Shown in pieces: positions 11,884 through 22,689 of a DNA stretch of 64,000 nucleotides (positions are counted from its first letter, which is position 1; each line of letters starts with the position of its first letter). The stretch spans positions 17,254,001 through 17,318,000 of the forward strand of contig NC_089994.1 of the NCBI RefSeq assembly GCF_036417845.1, in the 5' to 3' direction. The notes beneath the pieces are model-generated. The model searched no databases. It was given only the letters and a program-made list of their open reading frames with translations, and was not told the origin of the DNA. The DNA comes from Apteryx mantelli (taxonomy: Eukaryota > Chordata > Aves > Apterygiformes > Apterygidae). The translations under genes and the position numbers were made by a program.

Positions 11884-12395
11884 GCTGGAGGGGAGAGGGA
11901 CGGGAGGGAGAGGGGCAGGGAGAGGGACGGGAGGGAGACGGACAGGAGGGAGGGGGCAGGAGGGAGAGGGGCAGGAGGGAGAGGGGCAGGGAGAGGGACG
12001 GGAGGGAGAGGGGCGGGGAGAGAGCAGGAGGGAGAGGGGCAGGAGGGAGAAGGCAGAAGGGAGAGGGGCAGGGAGAGGGACGGGAGGGAGAGGGGCGGGG
12101 AGAGGGCAGGAGGGAGAGGGGCAGGAGGGAGAAGGCAGAAGGGAGAGGGGCAGGGAGAGGGATGGGAAGGAGAGGGGCAGGGAGAGGGATGGTAGGGAGA
12201 CGGACAGGAGGGAGGGGGAAGGAGGGAGAGGGGCAGGAGGGAGAGGGGCAAGGAGAGGGCAGGAGGGAGAGGGGCAGGAGGGAGAGGGGCAGGAGGGAGA
12301 AGGCAGCAGGGAGAGGGGCTGGGGTCCAGGAGGAAGAGGGCAGGCTGCAGAGAGAGGCAGGAGGGGGGCAGAAGGGAGAGGGGCAGGGTGCAGCG
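11884..12395. repeat. Purine-rich GA/GC minisatellite with ~82-bp higher-order repeat
   Basis: Repetition of about 15-base units such as GGGAGAGGGGCAGGA and GGGAGAGGGACGGGA. A long stretch starting at 12024 recurs almost unchanged at 12106, so an 82-base higher-order unit is visible. The long open frames across it on both strands are products of the repeat and not genes. Confidence 0.9.
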
Positions 12396-12399
12396 AGCG

Positions 12400-13020
12400 G
12401 GGAAGTGGCCCCGTTGCTAAATCACCTGCCCTAAGGGGCTTCGGCGTTAACAAGCAAAAGTTGAAATCATTAATGAGAACGTGGAAAACGGGCTGAAGTC
12501 GTTCCACAACGCGCTCCGGGAGAGGGGTCCTATTTTCCCGCAGTAGCACAGAGCAGGCAGGGCCGGGCATCGCTGGGACGGCGCCTGGCCGCTCCCGCTG
12601 AAGGCAGGAGAAAGCCCGCAGCGGAGCAGGGCTGGGAACGGGGAAGGCGCTGGGATCCCTGGTGGGATTTCCCAGACCCCAGGACCCCCCTCCCCAGGCT
12701 GCCTTCCCCCGTGCGTGGGGCCCAGGGGTCCTGCCCAGGCAGAGACCCCCAAAGGGGCGGGAGAAAGCAGCATTGCTCCGAGGAGAAGTCAGCGCGGTGC
12801 CAACAAGGAAGCAGCCCCGCTTCGACGGGGAGGGAGCACGCGACTGTGCCCACGCAGCCGCGGCGGCAGCAGGGGAGGTCGGGCCGGTGGCCCGCACCCC
12901 TGGCGCGTATCCCAGCCCCCAGGCCTGACTGGTCCCTGCTCCCCGGTGGCACCGGTTTCCCGCTGTGCGGGTCCTGGCGTCCCCCTGGCGTCCCTGGGCC
13001 GAGGCGGCTGCAGCCGGCGC
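12400..13020. other. GC-rich intergenic spacer
   Basis: It includes one short AT-rich patch (12440-12490, GTTGAAATCATTAATGAGAA). Nothing else is recognised. Confidence 0.45.
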
Positions 13021-13029
13021 CGCGAGGAG

Positions 13030-13370
13030 CCCGGCACGTGGCGCTCGCTATAAACGTCTCCGCTCGGCCGCCTAATGGGGCTGGATCGCCAGCACAAAGG
13101 ACTTATCGGGCGGATCACAAACGACAGGAAGGAGAAAATAAATTAACGCCTGAAATGGGAGTGTGCTGAAATCTAACCTTTTTTTTTTTTTCCTGAAGTA
13201 TGCAGAGAAGCCCCTTCCATATTTTAATTAAAAGCCTTTCAGAAGAGGAGGCAGAGGGCTGCTGTTTACAACGGGCTATTGTCAGGCGCACAAAGCGAGC
13301 CGCGCCACAGACAAACTGATTTATTAACCTGCGCAGTGTTGCCTTCTCCGGAGCGGGTGAACCCGGCACG
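13030..13370. promoter_or_regulatory. Candidate conserved non-coding element
   Basis: Mixed AT-rich DNA (GCCTAATGGGGCTG, AAATAAATTAACGCCTGAAA, TTTTAATTAAAAGCC, TGATTTATTAACC) with few repeats other than a T13 run near 13180. It is proposed from composition alone. A similar patch lies at 13575-13725. Confidence 0.35.
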
Positions 13371-13729
13371 GCAGGGGCAGGAACGCGGCACGGCTGGGCC
13401 GGGATCCCCTTCCTTTCTCCGGGAGCCTGGGGGCAGGTCGCCGAGGGCCGCTCGCCTCGTCCTGCCCGGTGAGCCAGCGCAGCAGCGGGGCTGGGCTGGG
13501 ACTAACCTGCCCCGTGGCTCTCTGCCCTCTGCGCAGGCCGGGGACGCAGCCCCTCTCCTCTTCCTTACGGCTCCCATTGATTTATTAACGATTTGACCGA
13601 AGAGAAACGTTCTGCCAAAGCCCACGGTTTCGTTTGCTCACCGAAGATGCTAAGTTACTTTTTATATCTGATTTATGAGCAGGCTCTTCCGTTCTCTTGG
13701 TGGGAGAACGGAGAAGTGATTTATGGGCG

Positions 13730-15600
13730 CGAGATCGGCTTTGCTGGGGCAGGGAGGTTCCCCTCACCCAAGACCCGTCTCTGACAGCGTCCAGCAGCAA
13801 ATGCCTGGAGCATCTTGGATGCAGATGGATGGAGCCATCCCCAACCATTGGCATGGACAGGACTTTGCAGGGCTGGGGCTACAGCAGCAGTACGGGACGG
13901 CAGGACTAGCAAGGACCCCTCCACACTACCCCGGTTTATTTATGTGTCCTGTAAACAAACCTTGCCCAGTGCAAGTCACGGCTCTGAAAGAGGGATGGAA
14001 ACAAATCCACCTGGAGAGACATTCCCCCCCTCCGCACAGCCTGAGCTCTGACCCCGGGGGCCACTTACTGCCTCCTTGAGCCAAAGCTAGGGCACCTGCC
14101 CAGCACTGTCAGCAGACCCCATTTCATTACCGGTCTCAACATCTCCTTGTCAGTCTGAGCTCTGTGATTCTTGCAATCGTGGCTTGCAGTGTTAAGAGCG
14201 GATACACATAGAACAGTTGTATTTATGGAGCAAACTTGGGCACTAGACTTGGACACACGCAAGAAGAGGCAACGTGAAGGCACCTGCCGGTTGGGGTCTG
14301 GGAGCCTCGGTGGAAGCTTTGCTGTTGATGTCAGTGGGGTTGAGATCTCAGCTCGGGGTCTGCAGTTATGTCCACTGGGTTCTGGTGGACCCTTTCGGCC
14401 ATAGCAATGGGAGCAGGCATGCACAGGTGGGGGCTGGTGGAAACCCTTTTCTCCAGCTGTCACTAGTGGTGAGGGGACAGGATAGGTGACAGGTTGGAGC
14501 AGGGCTCGCAAAAGTATCCAGGCTCTTTCTGACACATCGGCTCTTGCAAATCGCTTTATTGAATTTTGTGATTTTCTGTTCACCTGGAAGACCACTCAAA
14601 GTATTTTGTCATTGTGGGATTGCAAGCAGCTCTCAAAGTTTCTCTCAGCGGAAGAGATGAGAGGGGCAAGATCATGTGCCAGCTGTTTATGCTGTGTGTT
14701 TTGGGTGTCTCCCTTATTATTTTGGACAGTTTTCCTTGCTCAGCTGAACTTCAGACAGCAAGAGGGGAAGGAGCAGATGTTTCCCAACCACTGTCAGAAG
14801 AGCCCGTGGAGCAGTGTGTGCTTTGAAGGATGCTCCCCTTCCTCAGCATTGCCTGAGCTCAAATCTCTGCTTTTCAGTAGAAAGTCAGTCCTGCAAGTAA
14901 CTCCGGCAGGACGGCACCTGGGCTACCAGGTGGGAAGCATCAACAGTGATAAAGGTTTAACAGCCAGGAAGCCACTTCCTTCTCAGTTCCCTTCCCAGCA
15001 AAGGGAGACTCCAGCGCTATGGGAGCTGCTGCAGCATGAGGAGCTGGGCAGGGTCGGGGCTGGGAAGGAGAAGGGCTACAAGTGACAACTGACACGGGAA
15101 TACGTTGTCCTGGGTTTGCTGTTGTCTATGCGCATGAGCAATGTGGGCTGTCTGGATTGGGAATAGCGACTGCTGCTGATCTTCTTCCAGCCCATCTGAG
15201 CACGGACTCTGGAGCCTCCCGGAGGGGAATTGCCCCAGGTAAGACCGGGGGCCTCTGTCCCGGCGTGTTGCCAAATGCCAGCGGGGTTGTCGTGTGCTGG
15301 GCTCGCTGCGGTTGCAGCCCTCGAGCAAAACTTCTGCTGCTGCTGCCCCCTTCTCCGTGGGGTGGTGGTGGCCTGGAGCCACCCCGTGCTGTGCCCTGGG
15401 GGAGGGAAGCTGGTGCTGCCCCAGGGCCTCCGCAAACCCCGGGAGGAGGGTTTCCCGTGCGGGGCGGCAGCTCGGGGACCCGTGCTTGGGGGGCCGTCGG
15501 TCGGGGCGGCCGCTCGCTCCTCCTGGCTGACGCTTTCTTTTGTTCCGGCTTTGATGCGGGGGAATTAGCATCTCATTAGCTGGCGGCGGGTAAAAAGCCG
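13730..15600. other. Intergenic spacer, nothing recognised
   Basis: Medium-GC sequence without a supportable exon, RNA gene or transposon. Confidence 0.5.
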
Positions 15601-15700
15601 ACGTCGCCTCTTGGGTCTCCTAGAGGCGTTCGCGCTGCCGCTCCGTCCTCGGCGGCCCTCTCGCCGTGGGCTTGCGTCGCGCCTTAGCCGCAGAGCGCTG

Positions 15701-15790
15701 GCCTCGCGCTCGTCGATGCGTGCGGGGCCTCGCGCTCGTCGATGCGTGCGGGGCCTCGCGCTCGTCGATGCGTGCGGGGCCTCGCGTGCG
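15701..15790. repeat. 26-bp tandem repeat, three perfect copies plus a partial
   Basis: The units 15701-15726, 15727-15752 and 15753-15778 are identical (GCCTCGCGCTCG then TCGATGCGTGCGGG), and a partial copy follows. The identity implies recent expansion. Each unit carries several CpGs and one TCGATG. Confidence 0.95.
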
Positions 15791-15799
15791 CGTGCCGGG

Positions 15800-16300
15800 G
15801 CAGCTTGGGGTTTTTGTAAGGAACAGCCTTAATAGGAGCGTTAAAATGCTCCACTTGTTCGGTGAGCAAACCCCTGCCTTTAAAATCTTGCGGAAGGAGC
15901 CGTTCAGCTGCTCTGCATCTAAAAGCGAGGCTCAACACAGCCGGCATCAGCTGCATCTCTCCCGTGAAAGCGCAGCAGTTCTGCTGCTGGAAGTTTAATT
16001 TATTATTTTCCCCTGGTGAAATGGAAATTAATGTTCAAGACCCTTTGGATGTAGGTCTAGTCGGTACAACAAGACAGAGCACAGTGCAGGGCAGAAAGTG
16101 TAAAGCTCTTTATTTATTCTTTCTTTTTGGTAAGAAAGCAATCATTCAGAAAACAAAGTGGGTATTTCTGCACGGGCTGGGTTACTGCTGAAGCGCCAGC
16201 GGCCGTGCCCCATTCTGCCGTCGGAGCTGCCTGAATTCTTTAGAGACCAGCCGCATTAAGTCATTTAAAAATATCACGGTCTTGAAACAATCTGAATTAT
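15800..16300. other. AT-richer intergenic block upstream of CUX2
   Basis: It includes a possible constrained segment (15995-16100, TTTAATTTATTATTTTCCCC) but no gene. Confidence 0.3.
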
Positions 16301-16302
16301 TG

Positions 16303-16600
16303 GATTTTTATTTATTTATTTATTTTCCTCCTGGCTGCTGCGAGCGTGTTTGCTGTGGCAATTTCCACTAAGGTCAAAGGTGCTGGACACAGCAGCTGGG
16401 GAAAAAAAAAAAAAAAAGAAACTGAAAAAGTTTACCTGCTGCTTCCAAACACCATTTTGGGTTTATATATATATATACATACATACACACACACACTTAC
16501 ATACATGTATATTTTATATATATATCTCCATCTGGCAGGCTCCCAGGTAGCTGCTAAAGAGAAACCAGGCACTTCTTAAACTTATTATTATTATTATTTA
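16303..16600. repeat. Run of simple repeats just upstream of the CUX2 CpG island
   Basis: In order: (TTTA)n at 16304-16324, an A16 run at 16402-16417, (TA)n/(CATA)n/(CA)n and (TA)n at 16461-16526, and (ATT)n at 16582-16600. Confidence 0.9.
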
Positions 16601-16604
16601 AAAC

Positions 16605-17720
16605 GAATGAACGGGACGGCACGAAGTTGGCCTGGAGGCCCGCGGGGGCCCGGCGGTTTTGCCGCCCTCCCTCCTTCCCCCCCCTCCTTTCCCCCCCGAG
16701 GCCTGTCGCGGGCGGCGGCGCCGCGGGGAAGGCGCGGGCAGGGCCGGGCCGGGCCGAGCCGCCCGGCGAGCGGCAGGTGCCTCGGGGGGAGCCGCCGCCT
16801 CGTTCCCCCCCCCCCCCCCGGGGCGGCCTGGAGGCGCCGGGCCGGGCCGCCCCCCTCGCAGACCTGGGGCGGGCCCGGGGGAAGGAAGGAAGGAGGGAGG
16901 GAGGGAGGGAGGCGGCGCGGCGGCGGGGCCGCCCCCGGCCGGCGGCGGCTCCCGCCCCGCCGCTGCCCCGCGTGTGGAGGCGGCGGCGGCGGCGCGGCTG
17001 CCCGGCGCGTCGCGGCGCGGCCCCGCGTCGCCGGGCTCCCCCAAGATGGCGGCCGAGGTGGGATCGATGTTCCGGTATCGGACGCGCTTTGATGTCCGCC
17101 GGCTCCAGGTTGGTGGCGCCGCGCGGCGCGGGGCGGCCGCCGCCTCAGCCCCGCCGCGGGCGGGGGGGGCCCGGCCGCCTCCCCCCTCCCCGCTCCCTCC
17201 TCTCCCTCCTTCCCTCCCTCCCTCGTCCCCCGCCCTTCCCCATCGATAGGTATCAGGAATCGATCCGCCGCCGCCGCCGCTCTTTGTTCGGTTCAGCCCG
17301 GCGCCGCCGCAGCGGCCGGCGCGGAGCAGCGCTGGCGGCATGGAGCCCCCCGGCGCCGCCAAGGTGACAGCGCGGCCGCGCCGGGGGGGCCCCGGGGCGG
17401 GGGGGGGGTGGCACGGGCGCCGCCGCCGCCGCCAAGTTTCCTGGCGCTGCCCCGCGCCGCGCCGCAGGTGCCCGGCGGGGAAGCGCCGGCGGGAGCGGGC
17501 GCTCGCAGGGCAGAGCCTCCTCCTTCGCGATCGATGCGGGGCGGCCGAGGGGCTGAGACGAGCGCGGCGAGGGGGCTCGCGGCCGCCCGGAGCCCCCCTG
17601 CGCCGCTATTGTTACCCGGCACCGGAGGATTTAGCGGGCGCCTTTGGGTCCGCGCAGCCCCGAACGTCGGTTAACGGCGAGTCCGCGTTAGGCGCCTGGC
17701 GCGGCGGCTCGGGGGGGGGG
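16605..17720 (+). promoter_or_regulatory. CUX2: CUX2 CpG-island promoter
   Basis: An abrupt switch from microsatellites to extremely GC- and CpG-rich DNA, with C, G and GGA/GGAA runs, spans the first coding exon. No TATA box is seen near the likely start, as expected for a CpG-island gene. The exact start sites cannot be set. A YY1-type word, AAGATGGCGGC (17043-17053), overlaps the start codon. ATCGAT words lie at 17063, 17242, 17259 and 17530. Confidence 0.85.
17046..17108 (+). CDS. CUX2: CUX2 first coding exon (residues 1-21)
   Basis: The exon encodes MAAEVGSMFRYRTRFDVRRL and Gln21, then meets the donor GTTGGTG at 17109, phase 0. It aligns with the conserved N-terminus of CUX1 and CUX2 ([20 protein letters not shown] in human CUX2), whose first coding exon also ends after residue 21. 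CUX2 is a CUT-repeat homeodomain transcription factor, notable in upper-layer neurons and spinal cord; the CUT and homeobox exons lie beyond this window. The start context (AAGATGG) is strong. Replacement of the human QYWK residues by RYRT is notable in such a conserved segment and would merit checking against other birds. Confidence 0.93.
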
Positions 17721-17934
17721 GGGGGCGCGGAGCCGAGCGGCGCGGTTTGGGCTTGGGCTTGGGCTTTTTGGGACCGGGGCTGCGAACGGCCGCCCCGGCG
17801 GCAGCGCGGATCCTTTGTGGCTCCGCTCCGGTCACCGATGCCGTATCCAGCCGTAGGGCCGCTGGGCTGTGAAATTAACGGTAAGTCCTTTGTTAACATT
17901 TATGAGGGAATGTTTGACCTGGGAGAGAAGGGGA

Positions 17935-18430
17935 AAAAAAAAAAAGGAGGAAAAAAAAGAAAAAAAGAGGGGGGATGTTGGCAGTTGCTGACCTTAAGCA
18001 GGCTCCTCTGTAGCGGAGAGGCGGATAATTAACGCGGCGCCCCGCGAATGTGGCACATAATGGGATGGAGCCTAACCTGGATCCGCTGCAAAAGCAGAAA
18101 CGCTCGTTTACGTGGATATTAAACGGGGCTTATCCCTGTAGGATATTACGGAGTTTAAAATGCAGCATGCTTCGTAGGGGAGTAAACAAATTTAAATACG
18201 GTTTATGGGGCTTCGGTGCTGTATCAACAGTTCCAGCATTTAATGCGTTTTGGCTTTTAAGCAGATTACGTGCTACATCTGCGATACCCAACCCTAAAAG
18301 TAATGCAGGTACTACGGATAGTCGGCTTGCCGTGACTGCTCATTTACGGCATTGTGGCTGGAAAGGGATTACTGGTCTAAGCACTTCGGATACAAAAGCA
18401 TTCCTTGGTACATCATGCTAATGACTTTTT
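17935..18430. other. Intron: purine tract then 372-bp open stretch
   Basis: A poly-A/G tract (17934-17972) is followed by medium-AT DNA that is open in one plus-strand frame from 18050 to 18421 (123 codons). The translation resembles nothing I know, so it is most likely chance. Confidence 0.35.
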
Positions 18431-18470
18431 TTTTTTAATTCCCCCCCCCCCCCCCCCGGTGTGTGTGTGC
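18426..18470. repeat. Homopolymer pair T11 / C17 and (GT)n
   Basis: T11 at 18426-18436, C17 at 18441-18457, then GTGTGTGTG. A facing A15/G10 pair lies at 18784-18808. The GC-rich stretch between them holds nothing else recognised. Confidence 0.9.
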
Positions 18471-18899
18471 ACAGACCTCGATTTAAAGGAAAATATTGGC
18501 AGCCACTTTCTCGTGCGTTCATCAGCATGGGGAGGGGGGAAGTTTGCTGGAGCGCGGAGGGCAGCGGGAAGGGTGGCGAGGCGGCGAGCGGGGCTCCGCG
18601 CGGAGGTGGGCAGCTCTGGGTCCCCGCCGTGCCGCTCGGCCGGTCGCTGCGGCTGGGTGCTGAGCCGGGAAGCGAGCGAGCGGCGGTGAGCGGTGACTTC
18701 TGTCCAGGCAGCAGGTCTGCCGCCTCCCCGGGATCGCGGTGGGAAAGGTGACCTTGTGCCAGCTTGGCCTAATGCCCTCTATTAAAAAAAAAAAAAAAGG
18801 GGGGGGGGAGAACAATCTGTTTATTATTCCTCCAAGACCTTTTTTCTCTTTTCTTCCCTTTTTCTTTTTTTAATGCATTCCTTTAAGCAGCTCTGCTGG

Positions 18900-19870
18900 C
18901 CCAGGACCCGTTGGGAATGGCAGAGTTTGAGCAACCCTGATGGATGGTGGGCATATGTAAAACATGTGGATAATGTGATACTCCGTAGCACTTTGATCAA
19001 AATGGCATTGAGCCCTTTTACAGCAAATAGTCTCGGAAATGAGAGGAGATAAAATTCTATCAAAGATAATGCCAGGCATATTTCATTTGGTTATGAGATT
19101 GTTTTATTGTGTACATTACTAATGCAGTATTTTTTTTTTACAGCTTTCTTGTGTATAATAGTCATAACGGGATTCATACCTTTATTTTTTTTTTGTTTTA
19201 ATTTGCTCATGTTTTATTATGTTCAGTTTACCATTGTATGGATTATACACTCTGCATTCCGGATGCCTTTTTAATCTACCCATTCTGTATTAAAACGGCA
19301 AAAAATAGGAAGAGTTGTGAGCCGATGATCTGGGATAATAAATACAACTGCGAGCGAGGAGAGAGAGACCTATTATTGCCATCTTTTATAAATGTCTTCA
19401 CATCTCATTATGCAGATTAGCTCTGGCTACATGGCTCTAGTGTTTGGTTCGTCAAATAAAGTGTTGTTCATTTTATTTCCCGTAATGCGAGGGCTCTCTG
19501 CGTGCCTGCGTGGAGGAGCAGACTTTGTGGCGAGTTGGGCAGAAACTTCCGCGGTTTCTCCGCCGGGTTGCGGTGTGCCGAGAGCCTTGGAGCATGTTGT
19601 GTTTGATGGAATGTTTTCACTGTTCAAAGTTTAGAAAAAAAAATGTGGATGTGATTAAAATATTATAACCTTATGATATTCTGAAGTGCATAAATTTTAC
19701 ATATCAGCTACAGAGGGAGTTTAGACATCCATTAAATGATATGACAGCTTGACTTATCTAAATGTGCTATCATTTAACAATGTGTCAAAATTCTTCTTTA
19801 TATAGATGACAGCAGTAAATAAGCTATCAGTTCTCTTGGCTGCAGCTTAATTCCTCAAGCTTGGACTAAT
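18900..19870. promoter_or_regulatory. Candidate conserved non-coding block
   Basis: Nearly 1 kb of AT-rich, CpG-poor, largely unique DNA, with GC-rich or repeat-rich DNA on both sides. TALE-type TGACAG words lie at 19742 and 19807, near TTTAAC and AAATGATATGA words. A CpG-rich gap (19490-19590) divides it. Confidence 0.45.
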
Positions 19871-19879
19871 AAACTGAAC

Positions 19880-21690
19880 TGCACTCTTGCAGCAGAGCCC
19901 ATGGGCAGGGTAGCCATGGGGGGAGGAAGGGTAAATTTTGGGGCTCTGAGCAGGGGAACTTCACCTCCCCAAATCCCTGGGCCCTGCGTGCTGTTAGGGC
20001 TTTGAGGAGAGCGGAGAGATCCGTGGGATTTTTCCAGTTTGCTCTGCCTCAGCAGCATCTCCCCAACCAGCACAACCGGTGGCTTTGCCATGGTGTTGTG
20101 GCAAGTGCCTTTTCCACCCCTGCTTTGCCGAGGTGCCCTTTACAGCTGGAAGGTGCTGGTGGTCACCATGCTTGGGATGTCTCTGGCTTCTGGAGAGAGA
20201 GAGAGAGGTCTCCCCTGCTCCTGGGGCAGGGGAAGAGGGTGCACCTGCAGGAGCTGGAGGTGTCTGGGGCAGGGAGAAGGTCCTGCCCCATCTGCCCTTC
20301 TCTTCCCCCACTGGTGACTGGTGGGTCTGCAGAGTGGCCGACCACCTTGCCTGGAGACAGAGGGGAGAGAGGAGGCTCCCTGGTGGGAAAAGGTTCCCTC
20401 AAACGTTGTTTTCCCAAGGATGCATGCTGCCATGTGCACTTCTCCTGCTGCGGCTTCCTAGATGTGTTGAACCACAGCATTGCAGATGAGTTGGTGGGTT
20501 GGGACCTCTGAAGGCTCTTGCACAACCTCCCGCTTTCATGGGAGGGAGAAAACCAAAATACTTCTGAAAATGAAATGTTCGCCTGATGGTACGGTATGGT
20601 GCGGTGGGTGGTGGCCGCAGTGGAGTGGCAAGGTCCGCTGCTTGGGATGGCAAGTTCTCCTGACCTTTAGCAACCCTCCCTCTTGCCTGCGAGTCAAACT
20701 AATCTGGGAGTGCTGTCTGCAGCTTCAGAGGCGTATGGGGAATGCCAATGGCTGTTGCTTGGGACCTCTGAGCACTGTGAAATACAGAGCGGGGCAGTGC
20801 TGGCGCAAGGTGCTGTACATGCAGACGTGTGCAGGCTGGCCCGGAGCCTGCCTCGGTGGCGTTCGCTCGGCGTTGACCGCCCATGGGCACAGTCCTGCTC
20901 TTGGCGTGATCCTTCCCCGCTGAAACAGCAGGGTTTACTCACACAAGTAGAACTTGTGCTCGTGCTGGGGACTGGCTCGGAGATGTGTTGGGTTGTTAAC
21001 GTGTCCCATGTCTTCTGGTGGCTCAGCTCCTGCCCTTGCGGCAGGGCGGGTGGGAAGGCGGAACGTGTGCTGGAAAACCATGGTTTGTCTAAGGGGGGAG
21101 AAAAAAATCGGGAGCAGGGGGAGTAATGAAGCCTGGTTCTTTGCAGCTGTCTGTCTTCTGGTTGGGTTATCTGGTGCCCAACAGGCACGTGCTCCTATCG
21201 AGGCGTTTCCCACAACTGGGGATTTGTACTGCCTTGCTAGTGGGTGTGGATTCTCCGCTGTCTATTACTGCGGCTGAGCTCTGCAGCCCGTCTCTCGGCA
21301 GGGACACTAGTGGTATTGCTCTCCTTAGCCCAGCCTGCCTTCTCTGGAGCCGTCTTGCCTTTGAGGTGTAGGTCTGCAGCAGTCAGAAACGCTCGTCCCC
21401 TCCATGTGCCACCAAGGAAACTCAGCTGAACGGGTTGTCAAAGGGCAGCCCGTGTGCCAGCGTGGCCCGTTAAGACGTCGGGGGCGCCTGGTTCTCTGGA
21501 TGTTGCCGCACTGGAGTGTTTTGTGGCGTCCCCTTCTCTGTTAGTGAATACTGTGTTTTTAATACCCCTAATTTTTGCATAAAGGGGAGAATAAGACGGA
21601 CTGGGTTCCTGCTGTCGAGTCTCAGTGTGTTGTGCATCGGCAGAGAAAGTCAGACTGTGAAGTTCCGAAGTGTAATGTTTTTTTTTTTCC
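19880..21690. other. Intron spacer, nothing recognised
   Basis: Medium-GC DNA with a short (GA)n run near 20195. Open frames here are chance. Confidence 0.5.
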
Positions 21691-21699
21691 TGTGGTTGA

Positions 21700-22330
21700 A
21701 TAATTGAGATACTGCCAGACAAGAAGAGAACTGCAGAAAATGAGAGTTTATCTTTAGCTCTGCAGCTCTCACTTTAGAAACTGGTGACCCCAATTCCAGC
21801 CTGAAGAGTGACTTCTTCCCTAATTAATAAATCCATTAATTAATTGTGTGCATGCTGCAGCCCATTAGAGATGTGTGCGCTGGCCTCCTGATCCAGTTTA
21901 GTGGATTGTCCCTGTGGCCTTGGAGGGGAGGAGGAGGAGGGGAAAAAAAAAAAGGGACTGTGACCAAGAGGCGAATAGGGGACGTGGATGAAAATATAAT
22001 TCGCTCCTGTGGGACGGGAGCGAAGGGCATCAGCCCTGTGACCTCCTGGCTGGTTCCCCAGGCCGTTGCCTTTGAGGTGGGCATGGCCGGTGGAGCACTT
22101 GGGTTTGCTGCAGCTGCTTTAGTCCTGCTGAAATGGGGGAGAGCGCGGAGCGGGTTAACCGAGGTGGGAGGTGGAGGTTCTCCAGGCCCCGTCCTGCTCC
22201 TGGGCACCGTGATGGTGCTGGGCCCCACGGTGCGCCTGGGGCCACGTCAGAGCATCCTGCCGTTGGTGTTGGTCAAGGGGTGAATGCTGCCTCGCGCTCC
22301 GGGAAGGCGAATTCGGCAGGGCTTGGCGGG
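21700..22330. other. Intron: small AT patch and spacer
   Basis: An AT patch at 21815-21850 (TAATTAATAAATCCATTAAT) and a GGA/poly-A run at 21925-21955 lie in otherwise plain DNA. Confidence 0.4.
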
Positions 22331-22344
22331 GTTTTTGTGCTGCA

Positions 22345-22680
22345 GGTGGAGCTGAATGTTAAAATGTTTGGTGATCCGAATTATTATTTATGACCAGATT
22401 TAGCAAACAGTTCGCTCCCAGCCTGAGAGTCCTTTAGGAGGTGCTTGCTTCGCTAGATAACCTCGGCGGAGCGTGCAGAGCTCGCTATTCATCTCCCTCC
22501 ATATGTTGGCACAGTAGCTGCTCCCTTCAGTTAATTTTTCTTGCTGTCTGCAGAGACTTCAAATAAAAATGCAGGCATAATTGTTGTGCGTTGCAATCCC
22601 CGAGCTACTCTTTTCTCTGCCGAACATGAAGTTAACTGCTGGCAAAAGAATCGCCATTTTTAAAAGGCAGCAGTCCTTGC
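22345..22680. promoter_or_regulatory. Candidate conserved non-coding element
   Basis: Contains AATTATTATTTATGACC, CAGTTAATTTTTCTTGC and CAGGCATAATTGTTG in low-CpG DNA. Proposed by composition. Confidence 0.35.
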
Positions 22681-22689
22681 TTGACGCCA

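Noticed and set aside
11383-12897. Very long open frames on both strands (up to 420 codons)
   Set aside because: They are translations of the purine/pyrimidine minisatellite and GC-rich DNA, with no domain and no splice logic.
16607-17367. Long frames across the CUX2 CpG island
   Set aside because: Only 17046-17108 matches CUX2. The remainder is Pro/Arg/Gly low-complexity translation.
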